Shown: positions 56,038 to 64,000 of the stretch, piece after piece
Position numbering within the stretch: position 1 is the first letter of the stretch
Layout of the letters: each line of letters begins with the position of its first letter
NCBI GenBank assembly: GCA_963724705.1
Contig: CAVRVS010000003.1
Coordinates: 1 to 64,000 of the forward strand
Source: DASQPR01 sp963724705
GTDB taxonomy: Bacteria; Actinomycetota; Actinomycetes; Mycobacteriales; Micromonosporaceae
Direction: 5' to 3'
Length of the DNA stretch: 64,000 nucleotides
Position numbers and translations under genes: made by a program
The notes under the pieces: generated by a model
Database searches by the model: none
What the model saw: the letters and a program-made list of their open reading frames with translations, nothing else
Told to the model about the DNA's origin: nothing

Positions 56038-58496
56038 ACCAGCGTCGGCACCTATCGCTCGTCGCCGCGGCCGCGACGCTCATGACCGCGGCGCCGCTGA
56101 GCGTTCTGTTCAGCGACTGGTCGTGGCTCATCGACAGCATCTTCGTGGTCGCGGTCGTCTGCGCGGTCTCGATCGGTGTCCGCGCCCTGCGGCTGCCGAT
56201 CTGGGCGCAGCCGGTCGCCGGTGTGATCGCGGTTGCTCTTGTCGTGACCCTGATCAGCGTGCGCGACCATGCGATCCTCGGGCTCATCCCCGGTCCGGCC
56301 GCCTGGCAGCAGTACGGACAGTTGCTCTCCGATGCCAGCGACGATATTCAGAACCTCGGCATTCCGGTCCGCAGCGATCCCGGGCTGCTGATGCTCACGA
56401 CCGCCGGCGTCGGTCTCGTCGCCGTACTCGTCGATCTGCTCGCCGTGGGACTTCGCCGGCCGGCCGCGGCCGGTCTGCCGATGCTCGCGGTCTATGCGGT
56501 TCCGGTCGCAATCGACCTCAAGAGCGTGTCGTTCATTCCGTTCGCGATCGGCGCGGCCGGGTTCCTGTGGCTGCTGGTGACCGACAATGTCGATCGCGTA
56601 CGCCTGTTCGGCCGGCGCTTCACCGGCGACGGCAAGGGCGTGGACATGTGGGAGCCGTCGCCGCTGGCCGCGGTCGGGCGGCGGATCGCCGTCGGCTGTG
56701 TCGCGCTGGCCATCCTGCTGCCGATCGCTACGCCCGGCTTCGGGAAGGGTCTCGTCGGCGTACTCGGCACGGTTGGCGGCGACGGCAGCGGGTCCGGTAA
56801 CTGCTCGTCGTGCAAAGGCTCGGACACCGTGGACCTCCTGGCGAACCTGGCCGGGCAGCTCACGACGAACAAAGAAGCGACGATGGCGAGAGTCAAAACC
56901 GACGACCCGACCCCGGGTTATCTGCGATTCGCCGTCGCGAGCGAGCTCACCACCAGAGGCTTTCTCACCGCTACGCCGACCGGTCAGCCGGTGAGCAAGG
57001 GCCTGCCGAACACGATCCTCGACAGACCGAACATCCAGTTCAGCCAGCATCACGTCGACGTGGAGCTGCCCGACCTGTCGCTCAAATACCTGCCGATCTA
57101 TGTGACGCCAACATCTGGAAGCCTCAAGGGAGTCGACGACAACTGGTTGTACAACCAGGACTCCAACGAGATCTTCACTACGAGGTCGGGTACGTCGAAG
57201 GGCATGACGTACTCCTTCGACTACCAGCGGCCCGTATACACGGCAGACCAGTTGCGCCAGGCCGTCAAGTTGCCGCAGGACAATCCGCTCGAGCAACAGA
57301 TGACGCGGGTCCCCGACCAGAATGTGCCCCAGGTCAAGGCGATCCTGAACGACCCGAGCACCCAGTCGCCTAACGAGTACGACCGCGTGCTCGCGCTCTA
57401 CAAATGGTTCAGCACCGCGCACGGCTTCACCTATTCGACGTCGACCAAGCCCGGCACGACCGGCACCGACATCGGCAACTTCCTCACGAACAAGGTCGGC
57501 TACTGCGTGCAGTACGCGGCCGCCCTGGCCTGGCTGGTCCGGCAGGCCGGATTCCCGGCCCGGGTCGCGCTCGGCTTCAACCCGGGCACGCCAGACCGGA
57601 GTTCGCCCGGCACGTGGACGATGACGAACCGGAACCTGCACGCCTGGACCGAGGTCTACTTCGATGGCTTCGGCTGGGTGCCGTTCGACGCCACGCCGTC
57701 GCTGGGCGGCACGTCGTACTCGACGTGGGCACCCGATCCGAATGCCACGGCGAACACGCCAGGCTCGTCGGGCAGCACCGGCCCCGATCAGAACATCACC
57801 ACCGGACCGACGGCTCACGCCGGTCCGGGTCAGACCGGCGGGCCGAGCGGCGCGAGCGCCGGGGCTGGCCACCACGGCGGATCGCCGGTGCCGTGGTGGA
57901 CGCTCGCCATCATCCTGGTCGTCCTCGCGTTGGCCGCTAGCCCGTTCCTCACCCGAGCGCGGCTGCGACGCGTACGGACATCGGGTGCGAGCGCGACCGC
58001 GGCGCACCGGCTCGGCGAAACCGATGTCGGTGTGCTGACCGATGACGGCGTCATCGCGACCACGGAACGCAGACGGATCCATGCCGTCTGGGAGGAGTTC
58101 ATGGATACGCTGGTCGACTTCGGGTTCGGTGTTGACCCGTCGGAGACTCCACGTACGGCCGCCGAGCGCATCGCGAGCACGCCGTACCTGCCCGACGACG
58201 TCGTGTCCGACGTACGCACGCTCGGACAGGCCGAGGAGCGGGCACGGTACGCCGCCCGCCCCGGCAGCCCGCCATCCTTTGCCGTGGCGATGCGGCGGAT
58301 CCGACGAGCATTCGCCGAACGGGCGCCGTGGCGGACCCGTCTACGGGCGACATTGCTGCCGCCGTCGGTCACGTCGCGGTGGCGTACGGCAATCGTCGCT
58401 TCGGCCGCCTCGACCAGCGCAGCCATGCAGGCCGTTCGCGACGTCGTCGCGCGGGCGGTGAACGTACGAGGTCGGTTGGCCGGCAGCCGCCGCTGA
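56034..58496 (+). CDS. Membrane transglutaminase-like protein
   Basis: 820 residues. About six N-terminal helices (to about residue 250), an outside transglutaminase-core domain with the triad Cys in NKVGYCVQYAAALAWLVRQA, His in TNRNLHAWTEVYFDGFGWVP, Asp in PFDATPSLGG, a Gly/Ser/Thr-rich linker, another helix (WWTLAIILVVLALAASPFLT) and a cytoplasmic DUF4129-like tail. This is the TgpA-like protein usually encoded with MoxR and DUF58. Start GTG 56034. Confidence 0.92.
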   Translation: MNQRRHLSLVAAAATLMTAAPLSVLFSDWSWLIDSIFVVAVVCAVSIGVRALRLPIWAQPVAGVIAVALVVTLISVRDHAILGLIPGPAAWQQYGQLLSDASDDIQNLGIPVRSDPGLLMLTTAGVGLVAVLVDLLAVGLRRPAAAGLPMLAVYAVPVAIDLKSVSFIPFAIGAAGFLWLLVTDNVDRVRLFGRRFTGDGKGVDMWEPSPLAAVGRRIAVGCVALAILLPIATPGFGKGLVGVLGTVGGDGSGSGNCSSCKGSDTVDLLANLAGQLTTNKEATMARVKTDDPTPGYLRFAVASELTTRGFLTATPTGQPVSKGLPNTILDRPNIQFSQHHVDVELPDLSLKYLPIYVTPTSGSLKGVDDNWLYNQDSNEIFTTRSGTSKGMTYSFDYQRPVYTADQLRQAVKLPQDNPLEQQMTRVPDQNVPQVKAILNDPSTQSPNEYDRVLALYKWFSTAHGFTYSTSTKPGTTGTDIGNFLTNKVGYCVQYAAALAWLVRQAGFPARVALGFNPGTPDRSSPGTWTMTNRNLHAWTEVYFDGFGWVPFDATPSLGGTSYSTWAPDPNATANTPGSSGSTGPDQNITTGPTAHAGPGQTGGPSGASAGAGHHGGSPVPWWTLAIILVVLALAASPFLTRARLRRVRTSGASATAAHRLGETDVGVLTDDGVIATTERRRIHAVWEEFMDTLVDFGFGVDPSETPRTAAERIASTPYLPDDVVSDVRTLGQAEERARYAARPGSPPSFAVAMRRIRRAFAERAPWRTRLRATLLPPSVTSRWRTAIVASAASTSAAMQAVRDVVARAVNVRGRLAGSRR

Positions 58497-58533
58497 GCCG
58501 AGCACGGAACCACGTCAGATCACGAGGACGACG

Positions 58534-58562
58534 GAACGGGGCGGTCGATGACCGCCCCGTTC
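58534..58562. terminator. Strong bidirectional terminator hairpin
   Basis: GAACGGGGCGGTC-GAT-GACCGCCCCGTTC: 13 perfect pairs with a 3-base loop between two convergent genes (transglutaminase and DUF3040). No T-run. Confidence 0.8.
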
Positions 58563-58632
58563 GGGTCCGTACGGTGTCGAATTCTCCGGTGGCGAGCGTC
58601 CGATCGGATGCGTGCCGGCCGCGGAGCCTGAT

Positions 58633-59013
58633 CTAGTTGAAGTTGTCGCGACCGCGCCAGCGGTCTTCGAGCTTGTCGAGGATGGAGGAGCGGCGCACGC
58701 GGGTCGTCCGGGCGCTCGTCCCGCCGACGACTCGCATCTGGGCGCCCTGCCCGTGCCGTGCCGCCTGGTAGCCGAAGACCGCGGACCCGAGCATGATGAC
58801 GAAGCCGGCGACGCCGACGAGCGGATTCTTGCTGGCCACACCCAGAACGACCACCGCGAGACCGACCACCGCGACGAACGCGGCGAGGATTATCCGCCGC
58901 TTCGCATGGAACCGCGGGTCACTGGCACGTACTGCCGAGGCGAACTTTGGGTCCTTCGCCAGCGACTGCTCGATCTGGTCGAACAGGCGTTGTTCGTGTT
59001 CCGAGAGTGGCAC
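58633..59013 (-). CDS. DUF3040 membrane protein
   Basis: 126 residues: MPLSEHEQRLFDQIEQSLAK is the DUF3040 N-terminus, then AKRRIILAAFVAVVGLAVVV and PLVGVAGFVIMLGSAVFGYQ as two helices, and a basic C-terminus (LDKLEDRWRGRD). Actinobacterial, often near the division/cell-wall cluster and dinB. AGGAG precedes the start. Function unknown. Confidence 0.93.
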   Translation of the reverse strand: MPLSEHEQRLFDQIEQSLAKDPKFASAVRASDPRFHAKRRIILAAFVAVVGLAVVVLGVASKNPLVGVAGFVIMLGSAVFGYQAARHGQGAQMRVVGGTSARTTRVRRSSILDKLEDRWRGRDNFN

Positions 59014-59369
59014 GGCACTCCTCCCCGGTCTTCGTGGCCGGTCTCATCGGCCGGCAGCGACCGCGACAGCCGGTCGGCTGCTTCTCGTAAGTCTACGAGT
59101 GCGAACCCCAAGCGGAAAGCGGGACGACTCGCAGTAAGCGAGCCGATTTTGCCACCGCAAGTAAACGTAAGCCCAGGTACGAGACACATCATGCGCTATT
59201 TGCGATGGTTCGGGCGGCCTGTCCCCATCATTGGTCGGGATGATTGATCCTCGAATCGTCATCACTGCCCGAGGCAAGCCGCCGGACCGGCAGGCTCCGT
59301 GGCCTTCTGACAGCCCCGACTCCGTGCTCAGTGGCGGCCGTGGCTCAGTGGCGGCCGGTCTGGCGGCGC
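59014..59369. other. Intergenic region between dinB end and DUF3040 start
   Basis: No convincing gene. GCTCAGTGGCGGCCG is directly repeated at 59326-59340 and 59343-59357 (period 17). The right side of the gap should hold the DUF3040 promoter. Confidence 0.4.
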
Positions 59370-60722
59370 TTACCGGTCTTCCGGCAGCGTGTCTCGATCG
59401 GCCGCGTTCCACGGACCCGGCGTCTGCCACCAGTCCACTCGCTCCTCGTCGCCCGACTTAGGCAGGTGCCCGACGGCATCCGCGCCGAGCAAACTCGCGG
59501 GCCGAACGGCCGCGTTGCCGAACCGCGCCGCGGCCGCGTCGGCCGCGCGCTCCACGTGCGACCAACCGCGCTCGCGCTCGCCGAGGGCCGGCTGCCGGAC
59601 GAGTCCGGCCCCGTCGACGAGCCCCTCCGCCCGTACGCCGAGAAGTCTGATCCGGTCTCCGGGCGCGAGGGAGGTAAACAGGGAGACGGCCACCTCGAAG
59701 ATTTCTCGGGCGACATCCGTCGGACTGCCGAGCGTCCGCGACCGGTTGAGCGTCTGGAAGTCAGACAGCCGGACCTTGATCGCGATCGTCCGACCGGCGA
59801 CACCGGCCGACCGCAATCGACCGGCGACCCGGTTCGCAAGCGCGAGAAGCGTGCGCCGCAGGATCGCCGGGTCGTCGATGTCGACATCGAATGTCGTCTC
59901 GGCGCTGATCGACTTCTCGACGTGCGTCGGCACCACGCTACGGTCGTCGCGCCCGTTCGCGAGCGCATGCAGATGGGTGGCGGCCGCCTCGCCGACCGCC
60001 GAACGGAGCATGCCGATCGGCGCCGCCGCCAAGTCGCCCACCGTACGCAGACCGAGGCGCCGCAGCTGCTCGGCGGTGCGTTCGCCGACACCCCACAGAG
60101 CGAAGACCGGCAGCGGGTGCAGGAAGTCGAGCACCCGATCGGCCGGCACGACGGCGAGGCCGTTCGGCTTCGACCGGGTGGACGCGAGCTTCGCGATGAA
60201 CTTCGTCGGCGCGACACCGACCGAGCATGTCAACCGTTGCTCGTCCCAGACCCGGTCGCGGATGTGCTGACCGATCTCCGCCGGCCGGCCGAGCAACCGT
60301 CGCGCGCCGGACACGTCCAGGAAGGCCTCGTCGACCGACAGCGGCTCGACCAGCGGCGTGACGTCGCGAAAGATCTGCATGACAACCCGTGATGCGGCCG
60401 AATACTCGCTGAAGTCGGGCGGGAGAAAGATCGCCGACGGGCACAGCCGGCGCGCCTGGGCGCCCGGCATAGCGCTGCGCACGCCGAACTCGCGCGCTTC
60501 ATAACTCGCTGAACTGACGACGCCGCGTGGACCGGCGCCGCCGACGACGACCGGCTTGCCGGCGAGCTCTGGCCGCCGACGGATCTCGACCGATGCGAAG
60601 AACGCGTCCATGTCGACGTGCAGGATCGAGCAGCCGGAATCGTCGGCGCCGGGTCCGAAATCGTTCGGCCGCCCCCGCTCCGGGCCGCTTCCGCGGCGCG
60701 GCAACTGCGCACTGCGTCCCAC
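59370..60722 (-). CDS. dinB: DNA polymerase IV (Y family)
   Basis: 450 residues from GTG 60722. Catalytic acids in ILHVDMDAFFASVEI (DMDAFF) and PLSVDEAFLDVSGARRLLGR (SVDEA); YEAREFGVRSAMPG finger motif; LTCSVGVAPTKFIAKLASTR; helix-hairpin-helix LWGVGERTAEQLRRLGLRTV; little-finger TRTLGSPTDVAREIFEVA-like region. Translesion polymerase. GTG 60722 is preferred because TACGCT (complement of 60730-60735) lies 7 bases upstream; an upstream GTG at 60740 is possible. The long Pro/Arg-rich N-terminus before SILHVDM is unusual. Confidence 0.92.
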   Translation of the reverse strand: MGRSAQLPRRGSGPERGRPNDFGPGADDSGCSILHVDMDAFFASVEIRRRPELAGKPVVVGGAGPRGVVSSASYEAREFGVRSAMPGAQARRLCPSAIFLPPDFSEYSAASRVVMQIFRDVTPLVEPLSVDEAFLDVSGARRLLGRPAEIGQHIRDRVWDEQRLTCSVGVAPTKFIAKLASTRSKPNGLAVVPADRVLDFLHPLPVFALWGVGERTAEQLRRLGLRTVGDLAAAPIGMLRSAVGEAAATHLHALANGRDDRSVVPTHVEKSISAETTFDVDIDDPAILRRTLLALANRVAGRLRSAGVAGRTIAIKVRLSDFQTLNRSRTLGSPTDVAREIFEVAVSLFTSLAPGDRIRLLGVRAEGLVDGAGLVRQPALGERERGWSHVERAADAAAARFGNAAVRPASLLGADAVGHLPKSGDEERVDWWQTPGPWNAADRDTLPEDR

Positions 60723-60865
60723 GATCCCGAGCGTAACGACCCACTCCGACAAGCGACGCCCGCCGAGCCGCCAGCGCCCGGCCACGATTCAGCGGCTGCG
60801 CCCGGCCAGGATCAGTGGTTGCGCCCGGAGCGGCGGTCAGGCCGGCCGTGCCATCGGCGACATCC

Positions 60866-62065
60866 TCAACTGCGCAGCACGATCAACGGAATCTCCATCT
60901 CGGGCGGCGTCAGCGCGCCGTGATAGGCGCCGAGCCGCGACTCCGAGGCGGCGGTGACCGACGCGACGACCACGTAGTCCTGCCGGCAGATGACGACCAC
61001 ATCGCCGATCCGATCGAGATGGTTCGGTGCGACCGGGCCGTACAGCCCGGTGGCGACGGCCTCGTCGCGAGTGCCGACCCAGGCCGCGTCCCCGAGCACG
61101 CCACGCCAGCTGTCCACCACGTCGTCGGTGGCGCCCGGAGCGGTGTGCAGGTAACGAACGCGCGGCTCGCCGGCCATCACGTCCACGCCGCGGCGGAGAC
61201 GGCGGTCGGTATCGACGTCGAAGCGCCGGTCGTCGGGCACATCGAACTGTCCGTGGTCGGCGGTGACCAGGATGGCTGTGTCCGCCGGTACGTCGGCCGC
61301 GAGCAGCGTCACGAGCCGATCGACCTCGGTCGCCGCCTCGCGCCAGTCGGTGGACGCAATCGACGAGACGTGCCCGGCGTGATCGAGGTCCGGGTGATAG
61401 CCATACACCATGGTCGGGCCGCTACCGGCCGCGAGCGTGGAGCGGACCTCGGCCGCCAGGGCGTCGACGTTGGCGGCACCGCGGTAGGCGGCGCCACGGT
61501 ATGCGGCGGTCGTCAGGCCACTGCCGGTGAACTCCTTGCGGGACACCACCGTCGCGGCGACGCCGGCCGACACTGCCCGACCGAACATCGTCGGTACGGG
61601 TTGCCAGATGTCCGGATCCGGGTCGTCCCACCACTTCACGTGATTCAGGACCCGATCGGTCCCCGGCACTCGTACGGAGAATCCAACGACCCCGTGCTCA
61701 CCAGGGCGTACGCCGGTCCCGAGGCCGACCAGGCTGACCGGGGTCGTGGACGGGAAGCCGGCGGTGAGCTTTCCCAGCTCGCCGAGTCGGCCGTCGAGGA
61801 TATCCGCGATCGCGCCGCCCCGGCCGGGCGACAGCGCATGGGCGGCCGCCGCGGCCGTCCCGAGCAGGTGGTATCCGAGCCCGTCGACAAGCACCACACC
61901 GATCCGCCGTACGCCGTGGAGCCGCGCGCCGAGCCCGAGATGATCGGTGAACCCGAGTGCCTCGGCGCGTGGGCCGGTGAGGGTCGCGAGCACGCTCGGC
62001 AGGAGATCGGGCAGGCTGGCATCGCGATAGCGGGGGATGGTCCAGTTGGCGTCCGGGGGCGGCAC
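60866..62065 (-). CDS. Alkaline-phosphatase-superfamily nucleotide pyrophosphatase/phosphodiesterase-like protein
   Basis: 399 residues. Metal and nucleophile motifs of the superfamily: Asp in IGVVLVDGLGYHLLG, Thr in AGFPSTTPVSLVGLGTGV, Asp/His in VYGYHPDLDHAGHVSSIAST, TADHGQFDVPD, and AYHGALTPPEMEIPLIVL. No signal peptide is clear. AAYRG is tandemly repeated near residue 190. Starts 3 bases after the methyltransferase stop, so the two are probably co-transcribed. Substrate unknown. Confidence 0.88.
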   Translation of the reverse strand: MPPPDANWTIPRYRDASLPDLLPSVLATLTGPRAEALGFTDHLGLGARLHGVRRIGVVLVDGLGYHLLGTAAAAAHALSPGRGGAIADILDGRLGELGKLTAGFPSTTPVSLVGLGTGVRPGEHGVVGFSVRVPGTDRVLNHVKWWDDPDPDIWQPVPTMFGRAVSAGVAATVVSRKEFTGSGLTTAAYRGAAYRGAANVDALAAEVRSTLAAGSGPTMVYGYHPDLDHAGHVSSIASTDWREAATEVDRLVTLLAADVPADTAILVTADHGQFDVPDDRRFDVDTDRRLRRGVDVMAGEPRVRYLHTAPGATDDVVDSWRGVLGDAAWVGTRDEAVATGLYGPVAPNHLDRIGDVVVICRQDYVVVASVTAASESRLGAYHGALTPPEMEIPLIVLRS

Positions 62066-62068
62066 CGG

Positions 62069-62875
62069 TCAGCCCGTTCGCCGGGCGAGTAGATGCAGTT
62101 GGGTGGCGATGTCCCGAAACGGCGGGTGGCCGGCGGCGACCAGTTCGAAGTTCAGCAACGCGTGGGCGTCGGAGTCGACGAGCGTACCGGGGACGATGTC
62201 GGCGATCACCCGTACGCCGTGGACGCTCTCCACATCGAAGCCGGCGGCCACGATCAGCGCGGTCGCCGATTCCGTGTCGAACCGGCGCTGGCTCTTGCCG
62301 CCACCGCTGCCGCCTGCGCCGCCGCCAGCGATTGCACCCGTCCCGTTGCCGGCGCTCCCGCCAACGCCGCCAGCCGCTCCGCCCGGTTCGTCGGCGAACA
62401 GATCGACCGCCGCGGCGATATGGCCGGCCAGCGCCTTGGCCAGGATCGCGCCCCGGCGATTGGCGACCACGATGCTCGCCGCGCCGCCCGCACGCAGGAT
62501 GGCGGCGATCGATGCGAGGACCTGTGCCGGATCATCGACCTCCTCGAGGACGCTGTGGCACAGCACAAGATCGGCGCTCTGGGGCGCGACGAGCGCCGCG
62601 AGCTGGTCGCCGTCGCCTTGCACGCCGCTGACAAGATCGGCGACGCCGGCATCGACGGCCCGACGGCGAAGGCTCGCCAATGCGTCTGGGCTGGCGTCGA
62701 TGACCGTGACCCGATGTCCGGACTGCGCGAGCGGCACGGCGAAGCCGCCGGTGCCGCCACCGACGTCGATCACACTGAGTGGCTCGCCCGGTCGTCGATC
62801 GAGTTCGGCTCGCAGCGCTGCCCAGATCACCGCGGTGCGCGGTCCGGGCGTGAGCCCGGCACGGGTCGTCTCCAC
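62069..62875 (-). CDS. Class I SAM-dependent methyltransferase with glycine-rich insertion
   Basis: 268 residues. SAM motif I in LSVIDVGGGTGGFAVPLAQS, motif II region VTVIDASPDALASLRRR, motif IV in ADLVLCHSVLEEVDDPAQVL, LRAGGAASIVVANRRGAILA. About 28 residues (62295-62390) near residue 175 are Gly/Ala/Ser only. The C-terminus resembles SmtA/CmoM-like methyltransferases (VRVIADIVPGTLVDSD). Start GTG 62875; TACGCT (complement of 62884-62889) is 8 bases upstream. Target unknown; tRNA is possible. Confidence 0.85.
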   Translation of the reverse strand: METTRAGLTPGPRTAVIWAALRAELDRRPGEPLSVIDVGGGTGGFAVPLAQSGHRVTVIDASPDALASLRRRAVDAGVADLVSGVQGDGDQLAALVAPQSADLVLCHSVLEEVDDPAQVLASIAAILRAGGAASIVVANRRGAILAKALAGHIAAAVDLFADEPGGAAGGVGGSAGNGTGAIAGGGAGGSGGGKSQRRFDTESATALIVAAGFDVESVHGVRVIADIVPGTLVDSDAHALLNFELVAAGHPPFRDIATQLHLLARRTG

Positions 62876-62974
62876 GTCTGCAGAGCGTAGTGCCGTGGGC
62901 AGATGCGTCCTAGCCGGTTCCGTCCGGCGGGGGTGCAATGCTCACCGTTCTCGCGCGCCGCCGGCAACTCTCGG

Positions 62975-64000
62975 CTACCGGAAATCCCGGGATGAGGTCC
63001 GGACCGGCATCCGGAGCGGCGCCAGATGCTCGGCGTTCAGGTTGACCACGCCGTCGTAACGCTCGATCCGACCGCGGATGAGCAGCGCCGGTGACGTCTG
63101 TGCCACCCGGCGGAACCGCTGCCACAGACCCGGCGAACAGACGATGTTGAGCAGACCGGTCTCATCCTCCAGGTTCATGAACGTGACCCCGCTCGCGGTC
63201 GCTGGCCGTTGCCGATGCGTGACGATGCCGCCGACGAATACGCGCCTACCGTGCTCGGCCTGCATCGTCGCCTCGATCGACAGCGCGCCGAGCTTGTCGA
63301 GGCCGCCTCGGATGAACTGCACCGGATGGCGATCGGGCGACAGGCCGGTGGCCCATACGTCGGCGACCAGCTCATCGACCGCGTCCATGCCGGGCAGCAT
63401 CGGCGCGTCGAGCCCGGTGGTCGTGCCGGCCAGCCGGCCCGTCTTCTCCTGCGCCGCCGCGCCGGCCGCCCAGAGTGCCTCCCGCCGGCTGAGGCCGAAC
63501 CCCGCGAACGCGTCCGCGGTGGCCAGTGCCTCCAGGTGCGCGGTGGTCAGCCGGGCCCGTCGCGCCAGGTCGGCCATGTCCCGGTAGGGGCCGCCGCGAT
63601 CACGTTCCGCTTCGATCCGGACGGCGACGGACTGTGCCTCGCCGCCGCGCGAGCGCTCGATTCCGAGGGTACGGACGGAGCTCAGCCCCAGCCGTACCCG
63701 TGGGCCGTTGATGCCCCACGAAGCCGGCGGCTCGCCCGCGGTGCTGGCCTCCCGCGAGCCGGGCGGCCGTTCCAGCGTGGCCTTCGCATTGCTGGCGTTG
63801 ATGTCCGGGCGCAGGACCGTGACGCCGTGCCGGCGCGCGTCGTCGACCAGTGTCTGCACCGAATAGAAGCCCATCGGTTGCGCATTGATCAACGCGGCGC
63901 AGAACGCCGCCGGGTGGTAGCGCTTAAGCCAGGAACTCGCATAGACGAGATAGGCAAAACTCATCGCGTGGCTCTCCGGGAAGCCGTAGTTCGCGAACGC
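62975..64000 (-). CDS. dnaE2: Error-prone DNA polymerase DnaE2 (ImuC), C-terminal part
   Basis: The frame continues past the window edge; the last 341 residues are present. NYGFPESHAMSFAYLVYASS and WLKRYHPAAFCAALINAQPM, then GFYSVQTLVDDARRHGVTVL (finger/HhH region) and an OB fold (RVFVGGIVTHRQRPATASGV, TFMNLEDETGLLNIVCSPGL) characterise DnaE2/C-family polymerases; the end RPVRTSSRDFR-like PVRTSSRDFR is normal. DnaE2 does SOS mutagenic synthesis with ImuA' and ImuB; neither is next to it here. Confidence 0.93.
   Translation of the reverse strand, partial: AFANYGFPESHAMSFAYLVYASSWLKRYHPAAFCAALINAQPMGFYSVQTLVDDARRHGVTVLRPDINASNAKATLERPPGSREASTAGEPPASWGINGPRVRLGLSSVRTLGIERSRGGEAQSVAVRIEAERDRGGPYRDMADLARRARLTTAHLEALATADAFAGFGLSRREALWAAGAAAQEKTGRLAGTTTGLDAPMLPGMDAVDELVADVWATGLSPDRHPVQFIRGGLDKLGALSIEATMQAEHGRRVFVGGIVTHRQRPATASGVTFMNLEDETGLLNIVCSPGLWQRFRRVAQTSPALLIRGRIERYDGVVNLNAEHLAPLRMPVRTSSRDFR

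Overview
The window reads as chromosomal DNA of a high-GC actinobacterium. Evidence: very high GC with frequent GTG starts, a SARP-type regulator, DrrAB-type ABC exporter, F420-type luciferase-like oxidoreductase, ECF42 sigma factor with its DGPF partner, the MurT/GatD pair, BioB followed by a BsaP-type auxiliary protein, DnaE2 and DUF3040. The genus cannot be named from the sequence alone. No rRNA, tRNA, CRISPR, phage or insertion sequence was recognised.

Layout. 1-1.7 kb: edge-truncated membrane sensor (GAF, PAS). 2-3.9 kb: DrrAB exporter. 4-7.3 kb: SARP/NB-ARC regulator. 7.5-9.2 kb: convergent mtnA-type isomerase and class II aldolase. 9.2-10.3 kb: MarR regulator divergent from a cupin gene. 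10.3-12.3 kb: ECF42 sigma factor and DGPF gene, separated by a perfect 21-bp inverted repeat. 12.4-17.3 kb: SDR-DUF402 fusion, DHA2 exporter with TetR regulator and operator, aldo-keto reductase. 17.4-24.8 kb: serpin, PLP deaminase, CapA-like lipoprotein, MFS exporter, TetR, F420-type oxidoreductase, GNAT. 24.8-35.3 kb: HDAC-like deacetylase, P1 aminopeptidase, five-gene peptide ABC importer and prolyl oligopeptidase, probably a peptide-use module. 35.3-43.6 kb: SigE-type sigma factor with membrane partner, bioB-bsaP, KimA potassium importer with KdpD/KdpE-like two-component genes, Uma2 nuclease. 43.7-48.4 kb: MurT-GatD (lipid II amidation), TVP38-like membrane protein, secreted serpin. 48.4-53 kb: TPR protein, leuS with a leucine leader-peptide attenuator, DoxX protein. 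53.7-64 kb: MoxR-DUF58-transglutaminase operon, DUF3040, DinB, phosphodiesterase, methyltransferase and the C-terminal part of DnaE2.

Two features cut across the window. First, many genes between 2 and 33 kb are split by single-base indels while the protein stays recognisable across the breaks; this looks mostly like uncorrected sequence error, and split genes are annotated here as one reconstructed gene each. Second, many genes have a TAnnnT hexamer 6-8 bases before the start codon and no Shine-Dalgarno sequence, the layout of leaderless transcripts; this was used to choose several starts.

The most interesting observations are the leuS attenuator with tandem hairpin repeats, a MurT whose zinc ribbon is split by about 180 low-complexity residues, two serpins of different type, the KimA/KdpDE potassium locus with a direct-repeat box, and the mtnA-aldolase pair.
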